NCBI GenBank assembly: GCA_964017065.1
Contig: OZ024783.1
Span: 10,630,885-10,694,884, forward strand
Origin: Haliclona indistincta
Taxonomy: Eukaryota; Porifera; Demospongiae; Haplosclerida; Chalinidae
Direction: 5' to 3'
DNA length: 64,000 bases
Position numbers and translations under genes: made by a program. Under the pieces are notes generated by a model that worked only from the letters and a program-made list of their open reading frames with translations, was not told where the DNA came from and searched no databases. Position 1 is the first letter of the stretch; each line of letters starts with the position of its first letter. Shown piece by piece: positions 43,955 through 54,326 of this stretch.

Positions 43955-45587
43955 GTCGTGCACGCAGAGCGTGTCGCACGATTTGAGAAAGCGAACCCGG
44001 AGTAGGTACAGGCTTCCGAGAGTAGAGGCTACAAGGACCCCACGTGTGGATCACGTCCTTCGGTCCCTTGCCCCAGCACCAGCAAAGTCCGTGGACAAGG
44101 AGTTGGCACGGATTCAAACGTTTGTCCTGGATTCTCTTGCTCCAGTGACCTCTATGCTGGAAAATGCTGAGGAATTATCAGTGGAAGACATTAAAGAGGC
44201 TTCATCAGCAACTCTGTCTCTAATTGGTAATGCTAACGCAAGAATTTCTCGCCTCAGGAGGGAGAAGTTGGTATCCTCGATCAACAAGAATCTAGTGCCA
44301 CTAGTCAAGGAGGACTCTGACTTTCAAGACGTGCCTCCTAATTTGTTCGGTCCAGACTTTTCCAAAAGAGCAAAAGAACATCTGGATCAGGTCAAAGCTC
44401 TACGTCAGACTGCCAGTTCATCTCGTTACTTTAGTGACAATTACCAAGCTCACCGAAAACCCCTTTTTCGAAAGGGCTTTCCCTCGGGGAGGGGACAAGC
44501 CAGGGGAAGGGTGGAACCTTCAGTCATTTCAAGGGGAACCGCGGAGAACGGAACTCCCGTCAACAAACTTCTCAGTAGAGAAAACATTCCATGTCCCTTG
44601 GTAAACAGAGATCAATTAAAAGTTGTCAAACCTACCTTGGTAAACCAGGAAATACTGGTAAACATGGGTATTGTACCATTAGACATAAGATCTAAGAGTG
44701 AGTCCAGCTGGAAGCCTGTCTCACCACATTGTAAACTGGCAGCTGGTAACAAAGGATCGGTGGGTCCTAGACACAGTGGGAGGGTTCCAGATAAGGTTCA
44801 CTTCCGAACCTCTCCAGAGCCGGAGGCCACACCCCAGTCAGTTCAGTCTAGTACAACAGGAGCTCGTGCAGAACGAGATTGCCAAGCTCTGCTCAAAAGG
44901 AGCAGTGACAGAGCTCACGGCTATCCCAGTGGGAGGTTTTTTGTGTCGACTCTATTTCTAGTCCCAAAGAAGGACGGTGGTCTGAGACCAGTGGTCAACC
45001 TCAAAAATTTAAACACATTTGTAGAGGTACCACATTTCAAAATGGAGGGGATCCACACCCTCAAAAGTCTAGTGTTAAAGAAGGACTGGCTAGTAAAGAT
45101 AGACCTGAAGGATGCATATTTTTCTATCCCAATCCATCAGAATCACAGAAAATTTCTGTGCTTCCAAGTCAAAGACAAGCTGTACCAATTCAATTGCTTT
45201 CCCTTTGGTCTGGCGTCAGCCCCGTGGGTCTTTACCAAGACCCTAAAGCCAGTAGCAGCTCTCGGTCGGGAGCTGGGGATGCGATTGGTAGTCTACATAG
45301 ACGACATTCTCCTGATGGCAGAGTCCCAGGAGAGCGCTCGAGATCAAGCGAGCGCCTTAATTTACCTATTGCAATGCTTAGGTTTTACAATAAACAAGGA
45401 GAAAACGATTTCGGAACCGTGCCAGTCACTGCAGGAGTTCCTGGGATTCACGGTCAACACTAGTACTCTGACAATGGAGCTAGCACTACCGCTAGAGAAA
45501 CTCAAAAAAAAAAAAATTCGGGCGGAGTCTCGGAAACTCGCAGAGGCGGGGCAAGTGACAGCCCGGACCGCGCCCTCTCAAGGTTGA
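43955..45587 (+). pseudogene. DIRS gag-like region and reverse transcriptase
   Basis: One frame runs from the gap edge to 45587. RT blocks: FLVPKKDGGLRPVVNLKNLN, LKDAYFSIPIHQNHRKFLCF, NCFPFGLASAPWVFTKTLKP and the active-site box MRLVVYIDDILLM near 45290-45310, then LQEFLGFTVNTSTLTMELAL. Upstream lies a basic Gly/Arg-rich stretch (KGFPSGRGQARGR). The start is lost in the gap. A 13-A run near 45507-45520 and a frame break at about 45585 separate it from the RNase H part. Confidence 0.85.
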
Positions 45588-46767
45588 TTGAATGCAGCCA
45601 ATCAAGTAATACCGCCAGCTCCACTGTTCTACAGGCACCTACAGATGGATCTAGCGGCGGCTCTGAGAACATCAGGTCAGGACTACGAGGTCTTACTCGA
45701 CCTGTCTGCCGACAGCAAAGAAGAGCTGATCTGGTGGGATACTCACATGATCAAGTGGAATGGCAAGACGATGTTGTTGGTGGAACCCGACATGGTGATA
45801 GAATCAGATGCGTCGAACCTGGGATGGGGTGCGCACTGCCAGGGCACAGGTACGGGAGGTCCTTGGGCCTCACAAGAGATGAACTGGCACATAAATTGCC
45901 TGGAATTGCTGGCAGCAACACTAGCGCTGCCGGAAGACGTTCGCGAAGAACGAGACACGCTTGTCAGTGCTACTCAAAATAGACAACACGACGGCTGTTG
46001 CATATATCAACAACCAAGGGGGGACGGTGTCAAAGAACCTGGTGTCCCTAACACGAGAACTATGGATGTGGTGCCTGGAGAGGAATATTCACATCCAAGC
46101 GCAGTACCTTCCCGGCAGACTGAATCAGCTGGCAGATCAGGAATCCAGAGAGATGAAAGACCGATCAGATAAATTGGATCGGGAAACGTTCCTGAAAATC
46201 ATCAAGCGATACGGGCCGCGGGAAGTGGACTTGTTCGCATCAAGGCTGACACACCAATGCCCTCGCTATTTCAGTTGGCGGCCAGATCCATTTGCAGAAG
46301 CCACAGATGCTTTCCTGCAAGGTTGGACGAGACTGAAAGGGTTTGCCAACCCCCCCCTGGAACCTGATTGCCAGGGTATTGAAGAAAGTAAAGACACAGG
46401 AAGTACACATACTTCTGATAACCCCAGTCTGGAAGACACAGCCGTGGTACTCCCTACTGCTGTCCATGTTGATAGATGGGCCATGCCTTCTACCCCATCA
46501 GACAACCAGCTCAACAGAGCTAGCACCCCAGCTAGCCGTATGGAGCATCTCAGGGGAACCCTCAGCAGTCAGGGTCTTTCAGAGGAAGCTACAGAGCTTG
46601 TCCTCGAATCATGGAGAGCAAAAACGAACAAGTCATACGACTCACTCTTTGGGCGATGGAATCGCTGGTGCAATGAACGGGGCTCAGATCCATTTTCAGG
46701 ACCTGTGAGTGAAGTAGCTAATTCTAGCAGGACTGTACAAAGACGGATATCAGTACAACTCAGTTAA
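45588..46767 (+). pseudogene. DIRS RNase H-like region
   Basis: Frames 45588 to about 45960 (EPDMVIESDASNLGWGAHCQ, NWHINCLELLAATLAL) and 45961 onward (LLKIDNTTAVAYINNQGG, IQAQYLPGRLNQLADQESRE, REVDLFASRLTHQCPRYFSW) carry the D...E...D layout of DIRS RNase H, split by one frameshift near 45960. The frame then continues into the recombinase N-terminus (RAKTNKSYDSLFGRWNRWC) and is broken again near 46715. Confidence 0.8.
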
Positions 46768-47511
46768 TGCTTACAGATCAGCCATATCATCGGTACACGA
46801 GAAGGTTGATGGGGTACCTGTTGGCCAACACCTATTGGTCACCAGATTGGTAAAAGGGGTGTTCAATACAAGACCACCTATTCCTCGGTACTCTAGTACG
46901 TGGGACGTACAAACGGTGTTAAATTATCTAGAAAGATCGGGAGATCCTGATAAGCTGTCACTGAAATTATTAACCCTGAAGACAGTCTTTCTCATGGCTA
47001 TTACTCGTCCATCACGTTCAGCGGACTTGTCCCAACTAGATAAGGAACGAATGAGGTGGAGTAACGATGGGGTGTCATTCCTCCCACCCATGCTAGCAAA
47101 ACAATTTCGGCAAGGAAAACCTATCAAATAATTTTTCTTTCCACCTGTTCCGGCATTATGACCGGTCAAAACCCTACAGGGGTATCTTAGGAAAGCAGAG
47201 TCCCTACGGGGAGTATAGAGTCGAGACTCTTTGTGTCTTTTATCAGACCTCACAAAGCGATCACGTCTAGTACTATAGCTAGGTGGTTGAAGACTATTCT
47301 TCAACAGGCAGGAGTAGACATAGCTATCTTTGGGGCTCATTCTACTCGGGGCGCATCTGCTTCGGCAGCAGCAAGAGGCGGAGTCACAACAGAGGATATC
47401 CTTAAAGCAGCAAACTGGAGCTCAGAGTCAGTTTTCCAGACATACTACCACAAGGAAGTGGATAAGGCAGCCTACGGCAGAGCCGTTATTAGGTCGAATA
47501 GCTCGGAGTAA
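46600..47511 (+). pseudogene. DIRS tyrosine recombinase
   Basis: KSYDSLFGRWNRWCNERG and SVNAYRSAISSVHEKVDG form the DNA-binding half. LMAITRPSRSADLSQLD holds the first catalytic Arg, GAHSTRGASASAA the HxxR pair (47338-47355) and ANWSSESVFQTYYHK the Trp and nucleophilic Tyr (around 47440). Stops after GKPIK (47131) and two more before 47230 interrupt the middle. Confidence 0.8.
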
Positions 47512-47556
47512 GCTACAAACAACACAGTTGATGTATGAGACTGAGCCTTCTGAAAT

Positions 47557-47890
47557 ATAATTGTCAGAATGGCTAAGGCCGCGAAGCGGCTGCAAGCTAT
47601 TCTAGATTATATGAAGAAGGCGAAGTTGATTACATCAACTGTCCACGCCCACCCTCCCATGGAAGAGGAGGAGCTAATCAAAGGCCAATGAAGTGGTAGG
47701 AACAGGGGTCTATATAGCCACGTGGCAAGTGGGCGGTCCAAAAAATAATGAATCTATTTAAAGCTTCAAATTTATTTAGCTGTAGAATTAAGGAAACTGG
47801 CCAAACAGTTGATGTAATCAACTTCGCCTTCTTCATATAATCTAGAATAGCTTGCAGCCGCTTCGCGGCCTTAGCCATTCTGACAATTAT
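47557..47890. repeat. Perfect 86-bp inverted repeat with 162-bp spacer
   Basis: 47557-47642 (ATAATTGTCAGAATGGC...CATCAACTGT) is the exact reverse complement of 47805-47890. It starts 45 bp after the recombinase stop. It may be the DIRS right terminus (inverted terminal repeat and internal complementary region) or an independent foldback element. The spacer contains GTCTATATAGCC, a TATA-like word. Confidence 0.85.
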
Positions 47891-48517
47891 TTTCAAGATT
47901 ACATTGTGGGTGCATGCGTAGTCTTCGTTTGCGGTTGGTGGTTGACGGTCTTTTGCTGCAAGTTTTGGAAAATCGCTGTATTAATCTGGCAAATGGACTC
48001 ATTTGCCGTAGAAACACATAACCAGACTTGATAAAATTGACCGAGAGCTTCTTCCAGAAAGAATTATGCTTTTCATGGCGTACACCTTCCTGATGACCAT
48101 CACCTTGCTCTCATCTTGGTCCTCCATCTTATCTTATCCTTTGGTCTCTCTACAAACACACAACTGAACTCTTTTAAATGAAGACATGGCTTCAGAATGA
48201 GTTTGTAAAAAATAACAAATAGTTGTAATTTCACAACCAAAGAATGACTACATTATACCTCCCACACTCTTTTTAAATGCACAATTCATAAGATTGTTTG
48301 AAGCATAATAAATACGACAAAACAATTCATAATTGACATGACTTTTAGATACATCTCTGTGCAAACACTTACACTAAATGAAAATAATAATTATACTTTA
48401 CTACTTGATATTATACATAGCAGTAAGCAAACAGTAACGCAAAATAAGTACTAATTTGATCACTGCCTAACTGTGTGATAATACAACTGTACTTATACTA
48501 CAAATTCATCACTATCT
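47891..48517. other. No recognised feature
   Basis: AT-rich, includes the presumed 3' UTR of the minus-strand membrane protein gene. No ORF of note. Confidence 0.5.
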
Positions 48518-49285
48518 TCAGTCACAGCATAAACCAGCCCAGGGGTTATACAAAATGCTGAACAATAAAGTCATTCCTACATACAAGTTCTTCAAAATTT
48601 CAGTAGCTTGATCTGCTCTTGTAGAGGATGAATTAAATTGTAAATAAGATACATAAACAATACCAGCAAATATTATTATTCCTAAGAATAAATGTACAAA
48701 CATCGTAGTGAGAGCTTTCATACAGCATTTCTTCATTTTCGAAATTTTAACAAAGGCAAAATTGAAAAAGTACACGATAAGACCAGTAACAGTCACCACA
48801 CCCAGTGCAGAGGCAGCAGCTGAGCCTATTCTGAACACAAACCGATAGCAAATGACAGAGGTGATTTCGGTATTAGAGCAGTCCAAGCGTAGAGTGTCCA
48901 TATCAGGAAACACAGGGAAGCAGGCTATCTGTGGATTAGTGCTGCAAATATGTGATTCTTCTATCAAAAAATCATCCCAAAATTGTATCATTGCAACTCC
49001 AATCATAGTAAGAGCCATGTTATACAGCTGATGAGTATAAAGGGCAGGAATTTTTTCATTAAATATAGTCAGCTCTTCATCATCTCTCTTCAGCATAGCA
49101 CTAAACGCAACTTCTATAATAGGATTTCTGAAATGATCAGAAAACCACTTCAAACATTTGGAACCATCAAAAATACACAATACTATGTTTAAAATGGAAA
49201 CAATGACTAGTAGCCAGACACTGAAGAAGATGAATTGTGGCAACTCCTTGATTGTAAAGTAGTAGCTGTAGGTTTGATTTTCCAT
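48518..49285 (-). CDS. Intronless multi-pass membrane protein, 255 aa, unrecognised family
   Basis: I chose the ATG at 49285 (MENQTYSYYF). A longer frame upstream has only non-ATG starts. Hydrophobic segments at about residues 17-38, 87-103, 151-176, 191-214 and 231-252 suggest four or five transmembrane helices. The segment 104-150 has four cysteines (ICST, ACFP, DCSN, ICYR) and probably forms a disulfide-stabilised loop outside the cell. Basic residues (KISKMKKCC) follow helix 3. I do not recognise the family; it could be lineage-specific. It has clean coding over its whole length with no stops, and is separated from neighbours by over 500 bp on each side. Confidence 0.65.
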   Translation of the reverse strand: MENQTYSYYFTIKELPQFIFFSVWLLVIVSILNIVLCIFDGSKCLKWFSDHFRNPIIEVAFSAMLKRDDEELTIFNEKIPALYTHQLYNMALTMIGVAMIQFWDDFLIEESHICSTNPQIACFPVFPDMDTLRLDCSNTEITSVICYRFVFRIGSAAASALGVVTVTGLIVYFFNFAFVKISKMKKCCMKALTTMFVHLFLGIIIFAGIVYVSYLQFNSSSTRADQATEILKNLYVGMTLLFSILYNPWAGLCCD

Positions 49286-50069
49286 TATAGCAGTAGCAGC
49301 AGTTGAAGTAATGGTAAACAGACGACGGAGCAATTCCAGTGATGACTACTGCTTGCCTTGCTCAAAACCCAAAACAAGCTATAACCATATCTGGCTTATT
49401 ACTATAAATAATCTTCTGGGCTGAAAATAGAATACTCATAATTTAGATAGGCCAGTACATGTAGAAAGTGTTGTTTGAACAAATATAATATTGTGCTTGC
49501 ATTGTGGCTATGCACCACTGGCACCATAGTATAGTAGTGGAAGCCCTTGTAAGTACTATAGTGTTGATATACACTATCACACTATTAGATTAAAAAAAGT
49601 TATAAAAGTAAGTCATAAAGGAACAAAGTTATAAATTGCCTTGGAAACCGAAATAGACCCCTCGCACTACACACTCGGAACTGTACTGTACTATACTATA
49701 CATAGGTTTCTGCAGTGACCTAAACTCCATAGAAATCTCGAACCATTATCTAACCAATATATAAATCATACTCAGTATCAATAAGTGTGCTCCAAGAGTC
49801 ACTTTCTCACAATGGAATCAGTTTTTGAATCCACACTAACCTCCAATCAAAATTTAATCGTATGTCTGTGTTACAGACTGTTCAGCAATTTGGACCGTTT
49901 TAAAATGGGCCAGCAGTTGCAAATCCTTCTGTAACATCACCATGACATCGAATAACATAGAAATAGCGATAGCCCCTGCGGGTAGTATTAAATTAATAAC
50001 AAAACAATCAAAATCAAACAGCAGAAAATTTGATCATAGTATGGGTATGAATAACGATGTAGTGTGTAC
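49286..50069. other. No recognised feature
   Basis: AT-rich upstream region of the membrane protein gene. No ORF, no recognisable RNA gene. Confidence 0.5.
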
Positions 50070-50345
50070 CCATAGTAAGCCTGATAGCCTTGTGTTTCTA
50101 AAGTGATATTGTGATATTATAGTAAGCTTGATAGCCTTGTGTTTCTAAAGTGATATAGTAAGCTTGTGATATTATAGTAAGCTTGACAGCCTTATTTTCT
50201 AAAGTGACATAGTAAGCTTGATAGCCTTGTTTTCTAAAGTGACATAGTAAGCTTGATAGCTAAAGTGACATAGTAAGCTTGATAGCTAAAGTGACATAGT
50301 AAGCTTGATAGCCTTGTTTTCTAAAGTGATATAGTAAGCTTTACC
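50070..50345. repeat. Irregular tandem repeat, TAGTAAGCTTGATAGC core
   Basis: About eight units with the core ATAGTAAGCTTGATAGC and variable CTTGTTTTCTAAAGTGA spacers. Confidence 0.8.
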
Positions 50346-50394
50346 ACTTTAAAAATGCTTCGTTAAAGACATTGTTGAGCTCAGAAGCATCGCC

Positions 50395-50640
50395 TGATCA
50401 ATCCTAGATGGCTGAAGTTTTGAGAAACAGTGAAATGGTAAAGATCTGGAACGCTTCCGTGCGAGTTAATTGTCATCTTGATGTATGATGACAAGCAAGT
50501 GATGTCAGCGATGTTAGTGGACTTCTTGCAAGCGCTCGAGCACATTGAGAAATCTTAGATGGTTAAAACCAGTTAGAAATTTGATAATAAGTTTGTTTTC
50601 CGCCCACTGCAGCTGCCATCATCACAGTCATTCCTATACA
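50395..50640. repeat. Dispersed repeat R3, copy 3 (diverged)
   Basis: GATCAATCCTAGATGGCTGA, GTAAAGATCTGGAACG, GTGGACTTCTTGCAAGCG and AAGTTTGTTTTCCGCCCA follow the order seen at 8590-9010 and 17965-18460. Confidence 0.6.
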
Positions 50641-51222
50641 TACCACTGCCGAGCGGCAGTGATAATATAGCTCTTGTCTTGGACTACCTTTTATGTAAAC
50701 AATCCCTCAGAATTTAACTAGGACACAAAAGAGTTTTAGCCAGTTCAAACACACAACATATTTGTTTGGAGCTGAAGCCAAAGTAGCAGCTGGCTGACCA
50801 GCGACATCTCTTACGTGACAACGAAATCTAACCAACATTCCATGCATACTTTAATGGAAAAGTTGAATTAACAATCATATTAAAGCATCAACCTCCTTTC
50901 CATGATTTATTATTTGAAAACATGCAGTTACAAAGAATTGAAAATACAGCACCATACATAGATAACTACAGAGCTTAATTTATCTATGCATGTCAGTCCC
51001 TTGTCTGATAATGTGCACAAACATGGTCATTCATACAACTAGTGATAAATCAAAATTATATAATCCACCATAATTTTAGTGTGATATTCTGTAAGGGACT
51101 CACTATATCAATTCTCACAAGAGTAGAGCAGGAAACAAGAGCAGTCTTCAAGGTGCTGTTGTAATCAATCGTTACACAATTTTATGCAAGCAAGCACGTG
51201 CAGCACGTATGCACTGCAGGTG

Positions 51223-51230
51223 TATATAAA
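51223..51230 (+). promoter_or_regulatory. TATA box upstream of the first family member
   Basis: TATATAAA lies 49 bp before the ATG at 51279, consistent with a short 5' UTR. The downstream gene is now disrupted. Confidence 0.5.
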
Positions 51231-51772
51231 CAATGAAAATTTCACTGCATAACATCGGCAGCAATTGCATACTTCGAGATGTCTGCTGTTGTAATTTTCC
51301 TACTGGTTCTGCCAGTGGTCTCTCTATGCTATGTTACAGACCAGAGGCTAATCTACGTGGACAGCAGCCAGACCGGTGTAAACAACTCCTCCTCCTGCTG
51401 GGAGGGAGGCTACTCCACTCCTTGCCTCTCCATCAACCTGGCCCTCAAAGGAGCCCAGCACTACAGCCACTCCATCACCATCCTCCTCCAACCAGGACAA
51501 CACCAGCTGCACAATGGCAGTGAGACTCAGCTCAAGGACATGTCCCAGCTAGCCATTGTGGGTAATAGCAGCCAAGGTGAGCCTGTAGTCATCACATGTC
51601 AGCCATTGACTGGTCTAGCATTCCTCTGGTCAACGAATATCACAATCAGTAACTTGACTTTGATTAACTGTGGAAAGATACAAAGCAAACACGATAATGA
51701 TTGTAACCCGATCCAAGTAGCAATATTGTTTACTGGCTGCTCCTCAATAGAATTGAGCAATCTTCACGTTAA

Positions 51773-52363
51773 CCCTTTAACCCCTATTGTCGCCTTTTGG
51801 CGACATACATACTTCAGACACCATAACTTTATGAAAAAGTGCTAAAATATCCCAAAATTGAGCCAAATTGAAGAATACAAATAACCGCAAAAAATTGACC
51901 GGTTTTCGGCGCGCCCCCTGCGCTAAACGTATTGGCTTCGGCATTTCTATGGCTTCAGTGCAAATTTCACAACATTTCAGGAAAAACAAAATGGCTGCCA
52001 AGAAAATTAGGACATTTTATGGCTTCAGGGTGCTCGGAAACACATTTTCGTGCATTCTCTATGATCTGGACTACATTTTGCACTCACCAAAACCACTGCT
52101 AGTTGTGTGTACTTTTCAGTATCCAGCCCCAAAGCACTAACTTTGAGCAAAATTTGACGAGGTCGTTGCACTTTATCGGCTTCACTTTCGAAGTGGGAGG
52201 GGCATATCGACTGACTTGAGTGTGGGCAATTGCGGCTACTCACCGGCGTAAAAGGACGCAAATTTGAGACCAGTAGCACAAAAGACACGCGAGATATTCA
52301 CAAGAGAAGTGGTCAGCATTTACGAGGTTAAAATTTCAGCAAGATAATTTAGTAATTAAAGGG
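51773..52363. mobile_element. 591-bp piggyBac-like MITE in the family gene
   Basis: Starts CCCTTTAACCCC, ends TTAAAGGG, and is flanked by TTAA on both sides (51769-51772, 52364-52367). The paralogue near 62750 has the uninterrupted site AACGTTAATGAGTC, with a single TTAA. TTAA targeting and CCCTTT-type ends are hallmarks of piggyBac elements. No transposase inside. A GTCGCCTTTTGGCGAC hairpin follows the left end. Confidence 0.85.
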
Positions 52364-53186
52364 TTAATGAGTCTAGTGGCACTGGTGTTGCTGTTTATAA
52401 TGCAATGGACAAAGTTAGCATTGACTCGTGTCAGTTCATGTATGGAGGAGGAGGGTTAGTGATAGAGGCTAGCGAGGCCACCTCACAATCATTCTGTACT
52501 ATAACTAACTCCACCTTCACTCACAACACTGCTAGTAGTGCAGCTGCTGGCCAGTGGATCAACCCGTGTGGCAGTACCACTAGAGGAGGAGGCATCTCAG
52601 TGGTGCTCAGAGGAGAAGCAACCAACAACACTGTACAACTGCTCAATAGTGTACGTCTGAACAACAACAAAGCACAGTTTGGAGGTGGTTTGTATCTAGG
52701 CTTCCATGACAATGCCAGTGGTAATACTGTTACTGTAGATAATGCTGAGGGGACAGAGAATGAGGTGCTAATAGAGTGGGTTAGTTCAGCCAGTGGTGGA
52801 GGTATCTTTATTGGCTTTGCTGCTACTGGAACAAACGGTCTCATTGGACAATGCAGTTACTATTAATAGTAGCAGGATTATCTCGAATACAGCCGATATA
52901 GGTGGTGGCATTTCAGTAAATCTAGTACACAATACTCTTGGGTGCTTGACCGATAGTAACAAACTGGTCATTGAGAAGAGTACATTTGACAACAATACAG
53001 CATTTCAAGGATCATCTGCTTATCTGTCTCAAAATGGTAAGTTTAGCCAACCACTTCTGAACACCACAGTAAGCAGGAGTTACTTTACTAATGGACGCTG
53101 TGGTAATGTCTTGAGAAACAGGCTTAGCTTATATTGCTATGGAAGCGTAGTTGTTGAAAATATCCCACTGATCACATTCCAAAATG

Positions 53187-54326
53187 ATGCACTCTTCTCT
53201 CCTGAGTCAGCTATTCTCTATCAATCTTCCCAACCACATCTGTCATTGGCTTGCTTCCTATCTCTCTGGTCGTACCCAATCTGTGAGAGTTGGCAAGAGT
53301 GTTTCCTCTCCTCAGCCAGTTTTGTCTGGTGTCCCTCAGGGGTCCATACTAGGTCCTCTGCTTTTCATTTTTTACATCAATGACATTGTCACTCTTAACC
53401 CACACTTCTCTTTAAACTTGTTTCTCTATGCTGATGATATGCTTCTTCTTCATCCATTGAATCATACTGCTGATATTGCCACTATCAATTCATTGCTTTC
53501 TGATATTCACTGCTGGCTCTCCTCTAGATCACTTAACATCAACTTACAAAAATCAAAATTCATGATTTTTTCACTTCGTCCACAGTCATTTTTTGACTCA
53601 CTACCCCCTGTGCAAATCAGCAATATCCCTCTTGACAGAGTTTACTCCTACAAATACCTTGGGCTAACCTTTCAGCCCAATTTGTCATGGTCTTCTCACA
53701 TTCATAATATAAGAATGAAAGCAAGGAAACGCCTTGGGCTAATCTACAGGCATTTTTACCACCACTGCCCCTCATCTACTCTACTTACTCTGTACAAAAT
53801 GTTGGTTCGCCCAATCTTGGAGTATGGTGCTGCTATCTGGGATCCACCTTCACTAACTGCAAGCTCATCTATTGAATCTGTTCAACATTTTGCTTTAAAA
53901 ATGGCATCTAAATCGTGGGCTTCCAGCTACCCATCTCTTCTTTCCCAATTTGCTATAAAGCCTCTTGAACAGAGAAGAAAAATTTGCAAAGCTTCCTCTC
54001 TGTTCAAACTCAAATTTGGTTTTTCTCATTCAATCAATTGTCCTCTCATATCACCTTCCCCGCCTCTGCATTTCTCCCGCAATTATAATAGACATGATTT
54101 TGCCCCCATTTTCTGCAAATCAGCTACTTATATGAATTCTTTTTACCCCACCTCTATCAAGCTCTGGAACTCTCTTCCCTCTTGTATCAAATCTACTGAT
54201 TCTTTTTCTCTATTTAAGTCCAGGCTATTTACTATCTTTTAGATCACTAACACCTTCATTCATTAGCATTATTGCTATTTCACATTTCTTCTGAAATGAA
54301 AAAAAAAAAAAAAAAAAAAAAAAAAA
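53187..54326 (+). mobile_element. 5'-truncated LINE with 3' poly(A)
   Basis: A 350-codon frame starts inside the RT palm (LLSQLFSINLPNHICHWLAS) and carries LSGVPQGSILGPLLFIFYIN, LFLYADDMLLLH, SYKYLGLTFQPNLSW and IESVQHFALKMASKSW to a TAG at 54240. It ends in an A run of about 30 (54297-54326). The 5' truncation is typical of incomplete target-primed reverse transcription. AAAATGATGC before and AAAATGTAATGC after are a possible imperfect target duplication. It differs from the 19.4-kb LINE. Confidence 0.85.

Larger units (their letters stand above)
43955..47511 (+). mobile_element. DIRS-type (tyrosine-recombinase) retrotransposon, decayed
   Basis: Order of domains: gag-like region (SVEDIKEASSATLSLIGNAN), reverse transcriptase, RNase H-like region and a tyrosine recombinase, all on plus. 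This order without a DDE integrase is diagnostic of DIRS-like elements, which integrate by recombinase instead of end-joining integrase. Several frameshifts and stops make it non-autonomous as assembled. Confidence 0.85.

Noticed and set aside
43746..45587. Start codon placed before the N gap for the DIRS ORF
   Set aside because: The frame across 200 unknown bases is meaningless; the real start is unresolved.
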